Part shown: positions 1 to 7,816 of the stretch, in pieces
How the letters are laid out: the number at the start of each line of letters is the position of its first letter
Position numbering within the stretch: position 1 is the first letter of the stretch
NCBI GenBank assembly: GCA_051861445.1
Contig: JBHYCS010000001.1
Span: forward strand, 62,001 to 126,000
Length of the DNA stretch: 64,000 nt
Source: Parasediminibacterium sp051861445
Lineage (GTDB): Bacteria; Bacteroidota; Bacteroidia; Chitinophagales; Chitinophagaceae
Direction: 5' to 3'
Made by a program: the position numbers and the translations under genes
The notes under the pieces: model-generated
The model's input: the letters and a program-made list of their open reading frames with translations, nothing else
The model's database searches: none
What the model was told of the DNA's origin: nothing

Positions 1-303
1 TCTCACACTGGTTGTATCAGCTTGTAATACTTCAACCATTTTTTGTGTTAATCGGCTTACCATTCTGTTATCACTTGAATTTTGCAATAACACCCTTAAT
101 GAGTTGCGTAAAACCTTACCAGCTTTACCTGCTGCACCAAATTCGTTGCCGTTTTCTCGGGTTCTTTGAAATGCAGGGTCATTTGCTATACGATTTGCAT
201 CAACACCGCCTTTTTCTCTTGCCAAGTAACCATCTTGACTTTTGTAGAAGGTAATACCACCGATAGTACCATCTAATTTTAAAATCCCTTTTTGCTTTGC
301 CAT
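1..303 (-). CDS. Conserved protein of unknown function, 3' end outside window
   Basis: I do not recognise a named family. The first 101 codons are visible and open to the window edge, so the C-terminus is missing. The protein starts MAKQKGILKLDGTIGGITFY, followed by a polar, Gly-, Arg- and Asn-rich stretch and then a predicted helical part (residues about 60-95). There is no signal peptide or membrane segment. From memory, similar short proteins are common as unannotated genes in Bacteroidota accessory regions, but no function follows from that. It is the last gene of a small accessory-looking group with the thermonuclease gene, 32 bases upstream on the same strand. Confidence 0.7.
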   Translation of the reverse strand, partial: MAKQKGILKLDGTIGGITFYKSQDGYLAREKGGVDANRIANDPAFQRTRENGNEFGAAGKAGKVLRNSLRVLLQNSSDNRMVSRLTQKMVEVLQADTTSVR

Positions 304-335
304 TTTCTATATTTTTTAAATGAATGAATAAAAAT

Positions 336-848
336 TTATGAATTACAACCTTTGCAATACTTAACCCTGTTTTTTGCATTTAGGCTTCTAAAAACTGATG
401 GAGGACAAACTTTGTTTGCCCCACATTTCCAAAGCCCTAAATGCTTATCAATAGCTGTTTCTTGCATCATTGCCAGTTCAGCCTTATTGCTATATTCTAC
501 ATAATGCCAAGCCCAGCCATTGCTTACTAAAATGCTATCTAAGGCTTTGCCATTAATAGTAACACTTGCAAGCACTCTATTATATCGGTCAAGTTTTAAG
601 CTATCCACTAAAACAGTTTTACCAAGTATTAATTTGCTCACACTATCCTTTGCAGCTTCACCAAAACTTTGTTTTGTTTCAGGTGCATCTACATTCAATA
701 ATCTTACTGTAAAAATTCGTTTACCTTTAAGCATTTGGTAAGTATCACCATCAATCACACGAATAACAGTTGCACTATTTTGTGCAATTGCTGATGTGAT
801 TTGTAACATCAAATAAGGAAGTAGAATAAGTAGCTTCATTGCTTTCAT
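336..848 (-). CDS. Secreted thermonuclease-like (SNase family) nuclease
   Basis: Staphylococcal-nuclease-fold protein of 170 residues that probably cuts DNA or RNA outside the cytoplasm. Residues 1-22 form a signal peptide ending before QNS. The SNase core follows: VIRVIDGDT (28-36), VRLLNVDAPET (48-58) and DRYNRVLASV (87-96). R49, D54, E57 and R91 align with the Arg35, Asp40, Glu43 and Arg87 of the S. aureus enzyme, so the active site looks intact. The tail is Cys-rich (four Cys after residue 140), suggesting disulfides. An ATG at codon 4 is an alternative start, but the first ATG sits exactly four bases after a TAnnTTTG box, which favours it. No cognate inhibitor gene is visible. Confidence 0.88.
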   Translation of the reverse strand: MKAMKLLILLPYLMLQITSAIAQNSATVIRVIDGDTYQMLKGKRIFTVRLLNVDAPETKQSFGEAAKDSVSKLILGKTVLVDSLKLDRYNRVLASVTINGKALDSILVSNGWAWHYVEYSNKAELAMMQETAIDKHLGLWKCGANKVCPPSVFRSLNAKNRVKYCKGCNS

Positions 849-852
849 AACC

Positions 853-860
853 CAAAACTA
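853..860 (-). promoter_or_regulatory. Bacteroidota-type -7 box for the thermonuclease gene
   Basis: On the minus strand TAGTTTTG matches the TAnnTTTG consensus of Bacteroidota housekeeping promoters. Four bases (GGTT) separate it from the ATG at 848, so transcription would begin at or next to the start codon, giving a leaderless message. No clear upstream TTG element was found. Confidence 0.5.
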
Positions 861-941
861 TTATCACTTAAAACCCTTTCCTAAAAGGCACTTCCGCTAT
901 GTGTCATTCTTGCCGATATTGCCAATAAAGTTTTGTTTTTC

Positions 942-971
942 CTGCTACTTTTCTTAGTATTTTTGTAGCAG
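942..971. repeat. 7-bp inverted repeat upstream of a small gene
   Basis: CTGCTAC (942-948) and GTAGCAG (965-971) are perfect arms around a 16-base T-rich centre, about 80 bases before the 63-codon gene. It could be an operator or a weak stem. Nothing else was recognised between 861 and 1049. Confidence 0.35.
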
Positions 972-1049
972 CTTGAATATATCAAAGCCATACATTGAGT
1001 ATAGATGGTGTATGGATAGTGTATGTAAAGCCTATTAAAATTATTATCA

Positions 1050-1241
1050 ATGGAGAGATTATGTATATACCCAAAGGATGTGCAAGTTGTTACTGGTAAA
1101 AGTGAACGATATGGAAGGAGTTTGTTAAGGGAAATAAAGAAGAAGTTCTCTAAAGAAAGTCATCAGCTTGTTACTATCGAGGAGTTCTGTAATTACACAG
1201 GAATTTCTATTAATTCAGTGAAGCAGGTTTTATTGAATTAG
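1050..1241 (+). CDS. Small conserved protein, possible DNA-binding or excisionase-like
   Basis: A 63-residue cytoplasmic protein. It begins MERLCIYPKDVQVVTGKS, then has a basic helix (KSERYGRSLLREIKKKF, about 17-33), and ends with VTIEEFCNYTGIS (about 41-53), which reads like a short helix-turn-helix of the kind in small excisionase or AlpA-like proteins. From memory, short proteins of this pattern occur in Bacteroidota mobile-element and accessory regions. The HTH assignment is inference, and no integrase or relaxase lies beside it here. The nearest neighbours are the thermonuclease gene (divergent) and a large intergenic gap downstream. The start is the only in-frame ATG with a full-length reading frame. 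Confidence 0.6.
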   Translation: MERLCIYPKDVQVVTGKSERYGRSLLREIKKKFSKESHQLVTIEEFCNYTGISINSVKQVLLN

Positions 1242-1258
1242 TTTTTTTATTTGTCTAA

Positions 1259-1285
1259 CCTACTTTTTTTTAGAAAAAAAGTAGG
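1259..1285. repeat. 12-bp perfect inverted repeat with overlapping second stem
   Basis: CCTAC plus seven T (1259-1270) pairs with seven A plus GTAGG (1274-1285) around a 3-base loop. GGGCA (1284-1288) and TGCCC (1296-1300) form a second stem that shares two G with the first, so the two compete. It lies just after the 63-codon gene and may end its transcript, although no T-run follows on the plus strand. Confidence 0.5.
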
Positions 1286-1481
1286 GCAAAAAAACTGCCC
1301 ACCGTGTCTATTATGCAATCTGTTAGAGTATTAGTGCTTACTAATAATAGCGTTTTCCCATTTTTGGTAGCTCTTTAGATTACGCAGCTTTCAATTCAGT
1401 TTCAAATAAGTTAATAAAATCAACAACTTTCATAAAATCTTTCATAAAAAAGTTAGATAATTCAGACCTTTGGTCTACAAG

Positions 1482-1514
1482 AAAAAGTCTGAGATTTTTA
1501 GTCTCAGACTTTTT
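1482..1514. terminator. Bidirectional intrinsic terminator, 13-bp stem
   Basis: AAAAAGTCTGAGA (1482-1494) and its perfect reverse complement (1502-1514) flank a 7-base loop, with A-run and T-run on the two sides. It can stop leftward transcription from the pentapeptide-repeat gene and rightward transcription from the 63-codon gene. Confidence 0.75.
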
Positions 1515-1755
1515 TATGCTCATAATTCTACGTTACAATTTCGACTTTAATGAATAATAATAGAAAGCTAAAACAATAATCAGTTGGGGTATTTTGGAAT
1601 TGAATTGTAAAGAAAGAATTTTATGAAATGGATTAATAATGATTTTTTGATGGATATAGTTGAAAGAATTCAATGTTTCTCTAAAATTCGTCTCTAACTT
1701 ACTAGATGCTTTGATGAAATAAACTTTTCAATTTAAATCTATCTGCTTTGCTTAT

Positions 1756-2319
1756 TTACTTTTCTATAATAATATCATAAGCATTTAATAACCCTCTAAT
1801 TCCTGCAATTGAAAATTTAGCCTTCTTTATTTTATTGTTTTCAGGATGAATTGAATAATTGAAAGCGGTTCTGAAATCTGCTTTTTCTAGCTTTGTATGT
1901 TCAAAAATGGTTTTAAGTAAATTACAGTTGTCGAAAATTACCTCCGTTAAGTCAGCTTCGGTAAAATCAATTTCTTGTAGTTCTGTATTTTTAAAAATGG
2001 TTTGCTTAATTTTTGTTTTAAAGAAAGAAGAATGGTTTAAAATACAACCGTTAAAAGAGAAACTAAGTCCAAATTCATTACAATCGTCGAAGCGAAGCCC
2101 TAACATTTTACAATCATTAAATATTGTGTCTCTAAATACTGTTTGATGAAGATTTGCTAAACTTAAGTTGCAATTATTAAATGTACAGTCGATAAATTTA
2201 TAATCAGACAGGTCTTTTTTCTCCAAATTATGATGGTTAAAGATGCAGTTTTCATACTCACCTTTAGCTAGCACATCATTCTGTTCAAAGCATTTATCTT
2301 GTATATATTCCTCTTTCAT
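1756..2319 (-). CDS. Pentapeptide-repeat protein, Qnr/MfpA-like
   Basis: A 187-residue cytoplasmic protein built from A(D/N)LxX-type five-residue repeats, for example CIFNHHNLEKKDL, CTFNNCNLSLANL, TELQEIDFTEADL and DNCNLLKTIF. These fold into a right-handed quadrilateral beta-helix. The C-terminal cap reads ADFRTAFNYSIHPENN then KIKKAKFS, a pattern I know from Qnr-related Bacteroidota proteins. Family members such as Qnr and MfpA mimic DNA and bind gyrase, and some protect it from quinolones; whether this one does is unknown. It is monocistronic with its own downstream terminator. gyrA is in the same window but 26 kb away. Confidence 0.85.
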   Translation of the reverse strand: MKEEYIQDKCFEQNDVLAKGEYENCIFNHHNLEKKDLSDYKFIDCTFNNCNLSLANLHQTVFRDTIFNDCKMLGLRFDDCNEFGLSFSFNGCILNHSSFFKTKIKQTIFKNTELQEIDFTEADLTEVIFDNCNLLKTIFEHTKLEKADFRTAFNYSIHPENNKIKKAKFSIAGIRGLLNAYDIIIEK

Positions 2320-2593
2320 TATTCTTTAATTTTTAAAAAGAACTATAAATTCATGTGAGTGCGTTCTTACTTTTTATTTGGATGATTATTGAAGAATGTA
2401 GAAAAGGCTTGACCAATAATATATATTGAAGAATATCTTTCTCGAAAATATACAATAGCAATATAAATCTTTGCTAAATCAAATGGCTTCTATCACCAAA
2501 CAATAGTTGAATATAAACTTCATTACAAAACTTGCATTTATATAATCAAACGTAAAAGCCACAATAAGTTGATTTCACAACCTATTGTAGAAT

Positions 2594-3127
2594 TTATGCA
2601 GAAGTAGCAAAAGTGTTTAAATATCTGCTTTCCAAAATATTTTTATGATGAAGTAAATGCCCATACATAATAAAACACAAAGCATTAACAGTGATATTTG
2701 TATTACTTGCAACACCTTTCTGCTTTAACTGTTCGGTGGTAAATGAAAGCAATAGATAATCCGTAGATTTTCGAAGATGAAACAGTTCTGATTGTAAATC
2801 TGACAAGCTTCTATCTGCTGCATCTGCATTGGCAGCATATTCATTTTCATTAAACCCTGCTAGTTGAATGGTATCTTTTCGAGAAAAAGTTAATGCTCTG
2901 AATCCAAAAATCCGTTCTGTATCAATTACATGTTGTAACAATTGCTTTACAGTCCATTTATCATCTGCATATCTATAATGAGCCATTTCTTCAGGAATAT
3001 TCGTATAAAATTGAATGATTTTATCAGCAAACAAATCAATCAATTCTGCAACGTTATTCGCTGGCTTTGTTAATTCTACATAGTCAGAATAAAAAACGCC
3101 GTAATCGGTAGCAGTAGGTCTAGGCAT
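2594..3127 (-). CDS. DinB/YfiT-like putative metal-dependent protein
   Basis: A 177-residue four-helix-bundle protein of the DinB superfamily. W58-T-V-K followed by HVIDTER (H66) and the C-terminal GHLLHHKNIL (H157, H161) supply the usual three-histidine metal site. Members act as thiol-dependent transferases or hydrolases or have no known activity, and the substrate cannot be read from sequence. No export signal is seen. It begins 9 bases after the subtilase stop codon, so the two are co-transcribed, although the pairing gives no obvious functional hint. Confidence 0.85.
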   Translation of the reverse strand: MPRPTATDYGVFYSDYVELTKPANNVAELIDLFADKIIQFYTNIPEEMAHYRYADDKWTVKQLLQHVIDTERIFGFRALTFSRKDTIQLAGFNENEYAANADAADRSLSDLQSELFHLRKSTDYLLLSFTTEQLKQKGVASNTNITVNALCFIMYGHLLHHKNILESRYLNTFATSA

Positions 3128-3136
3128 TGTAAATGC

Positions 3137-4831
3137 TTATTGTTTTGGCTTAATATTTTTGAAAGTTGATTTTGGAAGCGGTTGTTGCTTTGTTTTTTCT
3201 GTTGCCTGTGTATTGATTGTTTCTGCTGCTTGAATAGCACCAAAAGCATCGATAAAACCACCAGTTTTACAAAGTTCAGTCATACTAATTTTTTCGTTTG
3301 TACCTGGTCTAAATGTTATGTCTGAAGCATTTGCAACGGCTACACTTTGTTCAATACTTTGTTTTACCTGAACGGCAGATAAGTTTGGATAATAAGAACG
3401 CACCAAAGCCGCCAAACCAGCTACAACAGGAGAAGCCATACTTGTTCCATCTAAAAAGCCATAAGTTGTTCCACCAGGTAATGTGCTATAAATTTGATTA
3501 CCAGGAGCAAAAACATCAACACCTTTTTTACCATAATTGCTGAATGTGGCAATATAATTATTGGCAATACTAACATCGCTTGAAGCACCCACTGTAATTA
3601 CATTGTTTGCCCATTCTCCATTTAAAAATTCTGGACAAGGATAATTTTCTGAGCTATCTACATTTTTAGCGTCGTTGCCAGCAGCATGAATAATTAACAC
3701 ATCTTTAGAAGCGGCATACTTAAACGCATCATCAACCCATTTCTTTTCAGGAGAAAATCCTTTTCCAAAACTCATGTTAATTACTTTGGCTCCATTATCC
3801 ACAGCATATCTTACAGCTAGTGCAATGTCTTTATCGTATTCATCGCCATTTGGCACCGCTCTAATTGTCATTAATTTTACGTTGTTTGCAACACCGTCCA
3901 TGCCTACACCATTTCCTCTTACTGCTGCAATAATGCCACTCACATGTGTTCCATGTCTACTTCCTTTACCCATCACATCACTATTACCATAAAAACGATC
4001 GTTGATATCGTTGTAATTGTCTTTTGTTACTTCTGCTCTTAAATCTGCTGGTGCTTTATCTTTTGCTTCTACTTCATCTCTTAATCTTTCTACTTCTTCA
4101 GACAAAGTTTCTATGATGAATGAGCTTTTTGCATCATCACCAAAAGGCAAGGCTTTCATTAAACGTAAAAAACTAAGTTTTGCTTTTTGAGCTGCACTTG
4201 TAGTTAGTGTTAATTTCTCTAATTCAGTTGCAGAATATTCTTTTACTTTTCCTTCAGTACAAATTAATGAATCCCATTCTGATAAGTTTTTAGCAATACG
4301 TTCGTACTGCATCAATTGCATGGCAGTGTTGGTAGATGTTTCAATACCTGCAGCTGCTCGTTTCCACATTTTATAGGTAAACAACTCATCTTTCGAAAGC
4401 TTAGATTCATCTATTTGTTTTCCTTCGTATTTGGCTTTATAAGCATGATAAACTCTTGCTTTTTCTGCAGCAGCTTTTTCAATGTTAGTACCATTTTTAT
4501 TCCCTAAAAAGTTCCATCCATATACATCATCTACATATCCGTTTCCATCATCGTCTATTCCATTGTTTGGAATTTCTTTCTCATTTTTCCAAAGTACTGG
4601 CTTTAAATCTTCGTGTAACGTATCTACACCAGAATCGATTACCGCAACAATAACAGGACTACTTTTTTTGTTTTGAAGTTTTTCGTATGCTTTTTTCAAG
4701 TTAATACCAGCAAAACCATCGGTATTTTTTTCTTTTAAATGCCAACCTTTTAAACTGTCTTGAGCAACTGAATTTTGTGCAAAACTGCCTATTGTAGAAA
4801 ATATAAAGGCACAAGTAATGATTTTCTTCAT
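3137..4831 (-). CDS. Secreted subtilisin-like serine peptidase (S8)
   Basis: A 564-residue exported protease. Residues 1-19 (MKKIITCAFIFSTIGSFAQ) are a signal peptide. The catalytic triad is complete: D66 in VIDSGVD, H293 in GKGSRHGTHVSG and S464 in DGTSMASPV, with oxyanion N385 in HAAGND. The gap between Asp and His is unusually long (about 225 residues) because of a mostly helical, charged insertion around residues 110-280. The last 25 residues are Gln/Lys/Pro-rich with no sorting domain I recognise. An upstream in-frame extension of 16 codons exists, but the ATG at 4831 is chosen because it gives a proper signal peptide. The DinB-like gene follows in the same transcript. Confidence 0.93.
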   Translation of the reverse strand: MKKIITCAFIFSTIGSFAQNSVAQDSLKGWHLKEKNTDGFAGINLKKAYEKLQNKKSSPVIVAVIDSGVDTLHEDLKPVLWKNEKEIPNNGIDDDGNGYVDDVYGWNFLGNKNGTNIEKAAAEKARVYHAYKAKYEGKQIDESKLSKDELFTYKMWKRAAAGIETSTNTAMQLMQYERIAKNLSEWDSLICTEGKVKEYSATELEKLTLTTSAAQKAKLSFLRLMKALPFGDDAKSSFIIETLSEEVERLRDEVEAKDKAPADLRAEVTKDNYNDINDRFYGNSDVMGKGSRHGTHVSGIIAAVRGNGVGMDGVANNVKLMTIRAVPNGDEYDKDIALAVRYAVDNGAKVINMSFGKGFSPEKKWVDDAFKYAASKDVLIIHAAGNDAKNVDSSENYPCPEFLNGEWANNVITVGASSDVSIANNYIATFSNYGKKGVDVFAPGNQIYSTLPGGTTYGFLDGTSMASPVVAGLAALVRSYYPNLSAVQVKQSIEQSVAVANASDITFRPGTNEKISMTELCKTGGFIDAFGAIQAAETINTQATEKTKQQPLPKSTFKNIKPKQ

Positions 4832-5015
4832 GTATAAAATTTGGTTAAAGTATTTGAAAGATTGCCAAGTTAAGGGCAATGTGTAAATTTCACAAATTCT
4901 ACCTTAAAAAGTTTGAAATATGCCAAAAAAAAGCTGTTAATGTATTGCTAATAAATGTACATCATTAGAATAGGTGAATGTATAATGTACCCAAAAAGAA
5001 AAAGATTACACATGA

Positions 5016-5047
5016 AAAAAGCCCCGTTTTTTATAACGAGGCTTTTT
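5016..5047 (-). terminator. Intrinsic terminator of the DUF2911 gene
   Basis: Arms 5016-5028 and 5035-5047 pair over 13 positions with one C-A mismatch, with A-run and T-run ends and a 6-base loop. It lies 20 bases past the stop codon at 5067. Confidence 0.7.
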
Positions 5048-5066
5048 AAATAAGATTTAATTTGAA

Positions 5067-5903
5067 TTACAATTTAGCGATTAATTCTTTTGCAGAACGC
5101 ACATAATCGGTATTTTTTGCTTCAGTTGCAATTTGAATGCATTTTTCAGCACTTGCTTTTGCACTTACTTTATCGCCCATGCTGCTTTCGATTTTTGCCT
5201 TTAACAAATACAACCAAAAAGCATTTTTATTGGCATCAATTCCTTTGGTTACTGCTGCTAAAGCTTGAGGATAATCTTTTACCATTTCAAAATAAAAGTT
5301 TGCAGCTGCTTGAAAATTAGGCTTATCGCTTGCTAAGTTTTTGGCAATATCTGCTTTAATTCTATCTTGAATATTGGTACTAATAGGTAGACTAACTGCT
5401 ACATTATCCCACATGATGTGTAACTCACATGTTTCGTAAGCAATGTTTGCAAATTGCATGGTAAATACTTCCATCTTGTCTTTCATTTTCATTACAGGAG
5501 CAGTTACACGTACAATATCATTTTCTTTTTTGTACAAACTTGGCTGGTTAACATTTACATCTTTAGTAATAATGATGGTAAATTCTTTTTTGCCAGGAAT
5601 TGAAAGCAACCCATATTTTCCTGCTTTAATGGTAACACCATTTATAATTACTTCGTCGCTAAAAGTAAGTGTTGTTGCAGCATTAGCACCTGTACGCCAA
5701 ACCTGATCTAATGGAGCTAATTCACTATTTTCTTTAAATACAGTTCTACCTTTTACCGATGGTCTGCTATAATTCAATTCTATATTACCCAAACCAAAAT
5801 TCTGTTTAATGGTTTGTGTAGGACTAGGTTGTGGCATATTTACTGCCTGACCAAACATTTGTGTAGCTACTAGCATGGCTAGTGAAAACAATAATTTTTT
5901 CAT
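5067..5903 (-). CDS. DUF2911 domain protein, exported
   Basis: A 278-residue protein with a signal peptide (1-18, ending MFGQ). The DUF2911 domain covers about residues 25-175: GNIELNYSRPSVKGRTVF near the start, then PLDQVWRTGANAATTLTF and AGKYGLLSIPG. The remaining 100 residues are helical and resemble TPR-like repeats (PNFQAAANFYFEMVKDYPQA). The function of DUF2911 is unknown; these are periplasmic or outer-surface proteins frequent in Bacteroidota. It has its own terminator and a likely promoter box upstream, so it is probably monocistronic. Confidence 0.88.
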   Translation of the reverse strand: MKKLLFSLAMLVATQMFGQAVNMPQPSPTQTIKQNFGLGNIELNYSRPSVKGRTVFKENSELAPLDQVWRTGANAATTLTFSDEVIINGVTIKAGKYGLLSIPGKKEFTIIITKDVNVNQPSLYKKENDIVRVTAPVMKMKDKMEVFTMQFANIAYETCELHIMWDNVAVSLPISTNIQDRIKADIAKNLASDKPNFQAAANFYFEMVKDYPQALAAVTKGIDANKNAFWLYLLKAKIESSMGDKVSAKASAEKCIQIATEAKNTDYVRSAKELIAKL

Positions 5904-5926
5904 TGTATAGTGTTTAATACTTTGTA

Positions 5927-5934
5927 CAAACCTA
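5927..5934 (-). promoter_or_regulatory. -7 box for the DUF2911 gene
   Basis: Minus-strand TAGGTTTG fits TAnnTTTG and lies 23 bases before the ATG at 5903, a normal short leader. The -33 TTG is not clear. Confidence 0.45.
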
Positions 5935-6031
5935 CAATAACAACTTGTACAATGAAATGTTTTTGATAAATGGCAGCGATATAAATAAGAAGCGAATAAA
6001 ATTGAATGAAGTTGAGTTGAAAAACTGAAGT

Positions 6032-7162
6032 TTAATACTTAATCAATACTTTGGCTTTGGTATTTTTATTTTTAGAAGAAACTTTAAACTTTGGCCCAGT
6101 TGTAAGAATATTTACAATTTTTTTGTTTTTGGTAGAATCGGCAATATTGCTTTTAATAACAGCAATATTATAAGGATTTCCTTTTTTATCTATCAAAAAT
6201 TCTAACTCTACTTCATTACCATTTAGTGCAGTAATTCTTGTTTTCCCGTCGAAAGTGGTGTCAGACAAAAAGTGCATATTTTTATTGAGGTAATCGTTGT
6301 AAGCACTCCAACCATTCACAGGATTAATAGAATCTGTTAATCCTGTTATAATATCTCTTTTGATATGCTTATTTATAGTTTCTTTTTTTCTTTTACCTAG
6401 TTCAATGGTTTCAAAATTTTGATCAGTAATATGTTTGGCTTCATAAACATTGTTTGCAGTTACTGTATTGAATGCAAGTTGTGCATCTTTTGCCGAACGA
6501 GCTGCAATTGATGGCTGAATAGTATCCTTAATAATAGATTTCGCAATTTTATCTGCTTCTACTTGATTGGATTCTTCTGCCAAGCCTAAAGCCATGCTGA
6601 TAATATCTTCTTTATCTTTATTATTACTAGCACTTGGTAAAATGTCATCGTCTTCTGTAACCGTTTTTTTAGTAGGAGTGGAGCTTTTTTGAACAGTAAT
6701 TGTTTTGTTTAAAAATTGATTGATTTGCTTTGGAGTGTCAATAACAGTAGTAGAATTGATTTTTGGTGTTGTTGGAATTGTTGATGTAACAGCATTTGCA
6801 GATTCAATTTTACTGATTCGTTCTTGTTTGTTGTTGCTATTAACTACCAAATAAGTAATCAAACTAGCTAAAACTATTACTACACACAAAGCAGCTACAT
6901 TGAACCATTTTTTTGAACCTATGAAAAATAATGTAGTTTTTGGTACTTGAGTTGTTGAAACTGAACGAGCAATAAAAGAAAGATTAGATGCAGTTTCGGC
7001 TGACTGTTTTTGTAATTGATACCCTTCAACGGCATCTGCTAAAAAATCGTCTTCTAACAATGCTTTTTCGAATGCATGCATGTCCGTTTTACTCAACTTA
7101 CCATCTATGTATAGTTGAATATAATCTGCTGTAAAAAATATATTCGATTGATTATGCTGCAT
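6032..7162 (-). CDS. Membrane anti-sigma-like protein with TonB_C-like end
   Basis: A 376-residue single-pass inner-membrane protein. Residues 10-50 (ADYIQLYIDGKLS... then EKALLEDDFLADAVEGY) match the N-terminal segment of Bacteroidota anti-sigma factors. A membrane helix spans about 87-107. A Ser/Thr/Lys-rich linker follows, and the last 80 residues (NGNEVELEFLIDKKGNPYNI...) resemble a TonB C-terminal-type alpha/beta domain in the periplasm. It overlaps the sigma factor gene by 11 bases, so translation is probably coupled. It most likely holds the ECF sigma factor inactive and releases it on an envelope signal. The signal is unknown, and the sigma-binding role is inferred from context. Confidence 0.8.
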   Translation of the reverse strand: MQHNQSNIFFTADYIQLYIDGKLSKTDMHAFEKALLEDDFLADAVEGYQLQKQSAETASNLSFIARSVSTTQVPKTTLFFIGSKKWFNVAALCVVIVLASLITYLVVNSNNKQERISKIESANAVTSTIPTTPKINSTTVIDTPKQINQFLNKTITVQKSSTPTKKTVTEDDDILPSASNNKDKEDIISMALGLAEESNQVEADKIAKSIIKDTIQPSIAARSAKDAQLAFNTVTANNVYEAKHITDQNFETIELGKRKKETINKHIKRDIITGLTDSINPVNGWSAYNDYLNKNMHFLSDTTFDGKTRITALNGNEVELEFLIDKKGNPYNIAVIKSNIADSTKNKKIVNILTTGPKFKVSSKNKNTKAKVLIKY

Positions 7163-7730
7163 TTTTATCCATACAAATTTTTAAATTCCGTTTTCCATTC
7201 TGTAAAAGACTTCTCACTTTGCTCCATTCAAAACCAGTAATATGTGCAATTTCTTGGTAGCATTTTTCTTCTAAAAAAAACAATCTTACCGCTTGTTGTT
7301 GTTCGCTTTGCAATTGTTGCAAGCAGTTTTCCATTAGCTGTAATTGTGTTTCTTTAATCATTAAATCATCTGTATGCATGTTAGGATGCATGTTTTCGGC
7401 TAATTGCACAAAATTTTCTTCATTTGAAGATACAAGTTTTACCTGCTTTTTTCTGAGTTGCATTAAGCAATAGTTTTTAGAAAGCACATATAACCAACTT
7501 TTAAAGTTTACAACTTCATGCTTAGCTACCTTTTTTTGTAATTCTTCATAAATAGCCATAACGGCATCTTTTGCAGATTCACTTTCCTGTAGATATTTTA
7601 AACAAACGCCATACACCATTTCATGATACCTTAAAAAAAGTGAAGCAAGCAATTGTTGTTGCTGGTTTAGTTGGTATTGTTGTAGTAGTTGCTCATCAGT
7701 AAAATGGGCATATTGCTTATTCGTAATCAT
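7152..7730 (-). CDS. ECF RNA polymerase sigma factor
   Basis: A 192-residue sigma-70 family protein lacking regions 1 and 3. Region 2 spans about residues 25-95 (LFLRYHEMVYGVCLKYL, then FKSWLYVLSKNYCLMQLRK). Region 4 spans about 135-185 (CLQQLQSEQQQAVRLFFLEE, QEIAHITGFEWSKVRSLL). The Gln-rich N-terminus (QQYQLNQQQQLL) is typical of AT-rich Chitinophagaceae. It is the first gene of a two-gene unit with the membrane anti-sigma-like protein. ECF factors of this layout commonly autoregulate, but I cannot identify the promoter. Confidence 0.9.
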   Translation of the reverse strand: MITNKQYAHFTDEQLLQQYQLNQQQQLLASLFLRYHEMVYGVCLKYLQESESAKDAVMAIYEELQKKVAKHEVVNFKSWLYVLSKNYCLMQLRKKQVKLVSSNEENFVQLAENMHPNMHTDDLMIKETQLQLMENCLQQLQSEQQQAVRLFFLEEKCYQEIAHITGFEWSKVRSLLQNGKRNLKICMDKNAA

Positions 7731-7816
7731 GCTTGAGATAAGCTATGAAAGTAAGATTTTTTGAGAGAAAATGTTTTACACTTAGCAAATGCTAGATAAT
7801 TTTAAGATTATCTATT

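Larger units (their letters stand above)
1242..1755. other. 514-base gap with hairpins, no confident gene
   Basis: The gap holds a strong 12-bp inverted repeat (1259-1285), a second small stem (1284-1300), a 5-bp palindrome AGACC-TTT-GGTCT (1464-1476) and a 13-bp perfect terminator-like stem (1482-1514). A minus-strand reading frame of 47 codons runs from 1523 to 1380 (ATG to TAA), but the 13-bp stem lies inside it, so I do not call it a gene. The stretch 1520-1755 shows nothing further. Confidence 0.5.

Noticed and set aside
1..1755. End of an integrative element or prophage
   Set aside because: The genes look accessory, but no integrase, relaxase, tRNA or direct-repeat attachment site is visible in the window, so no boundary can be drawn.
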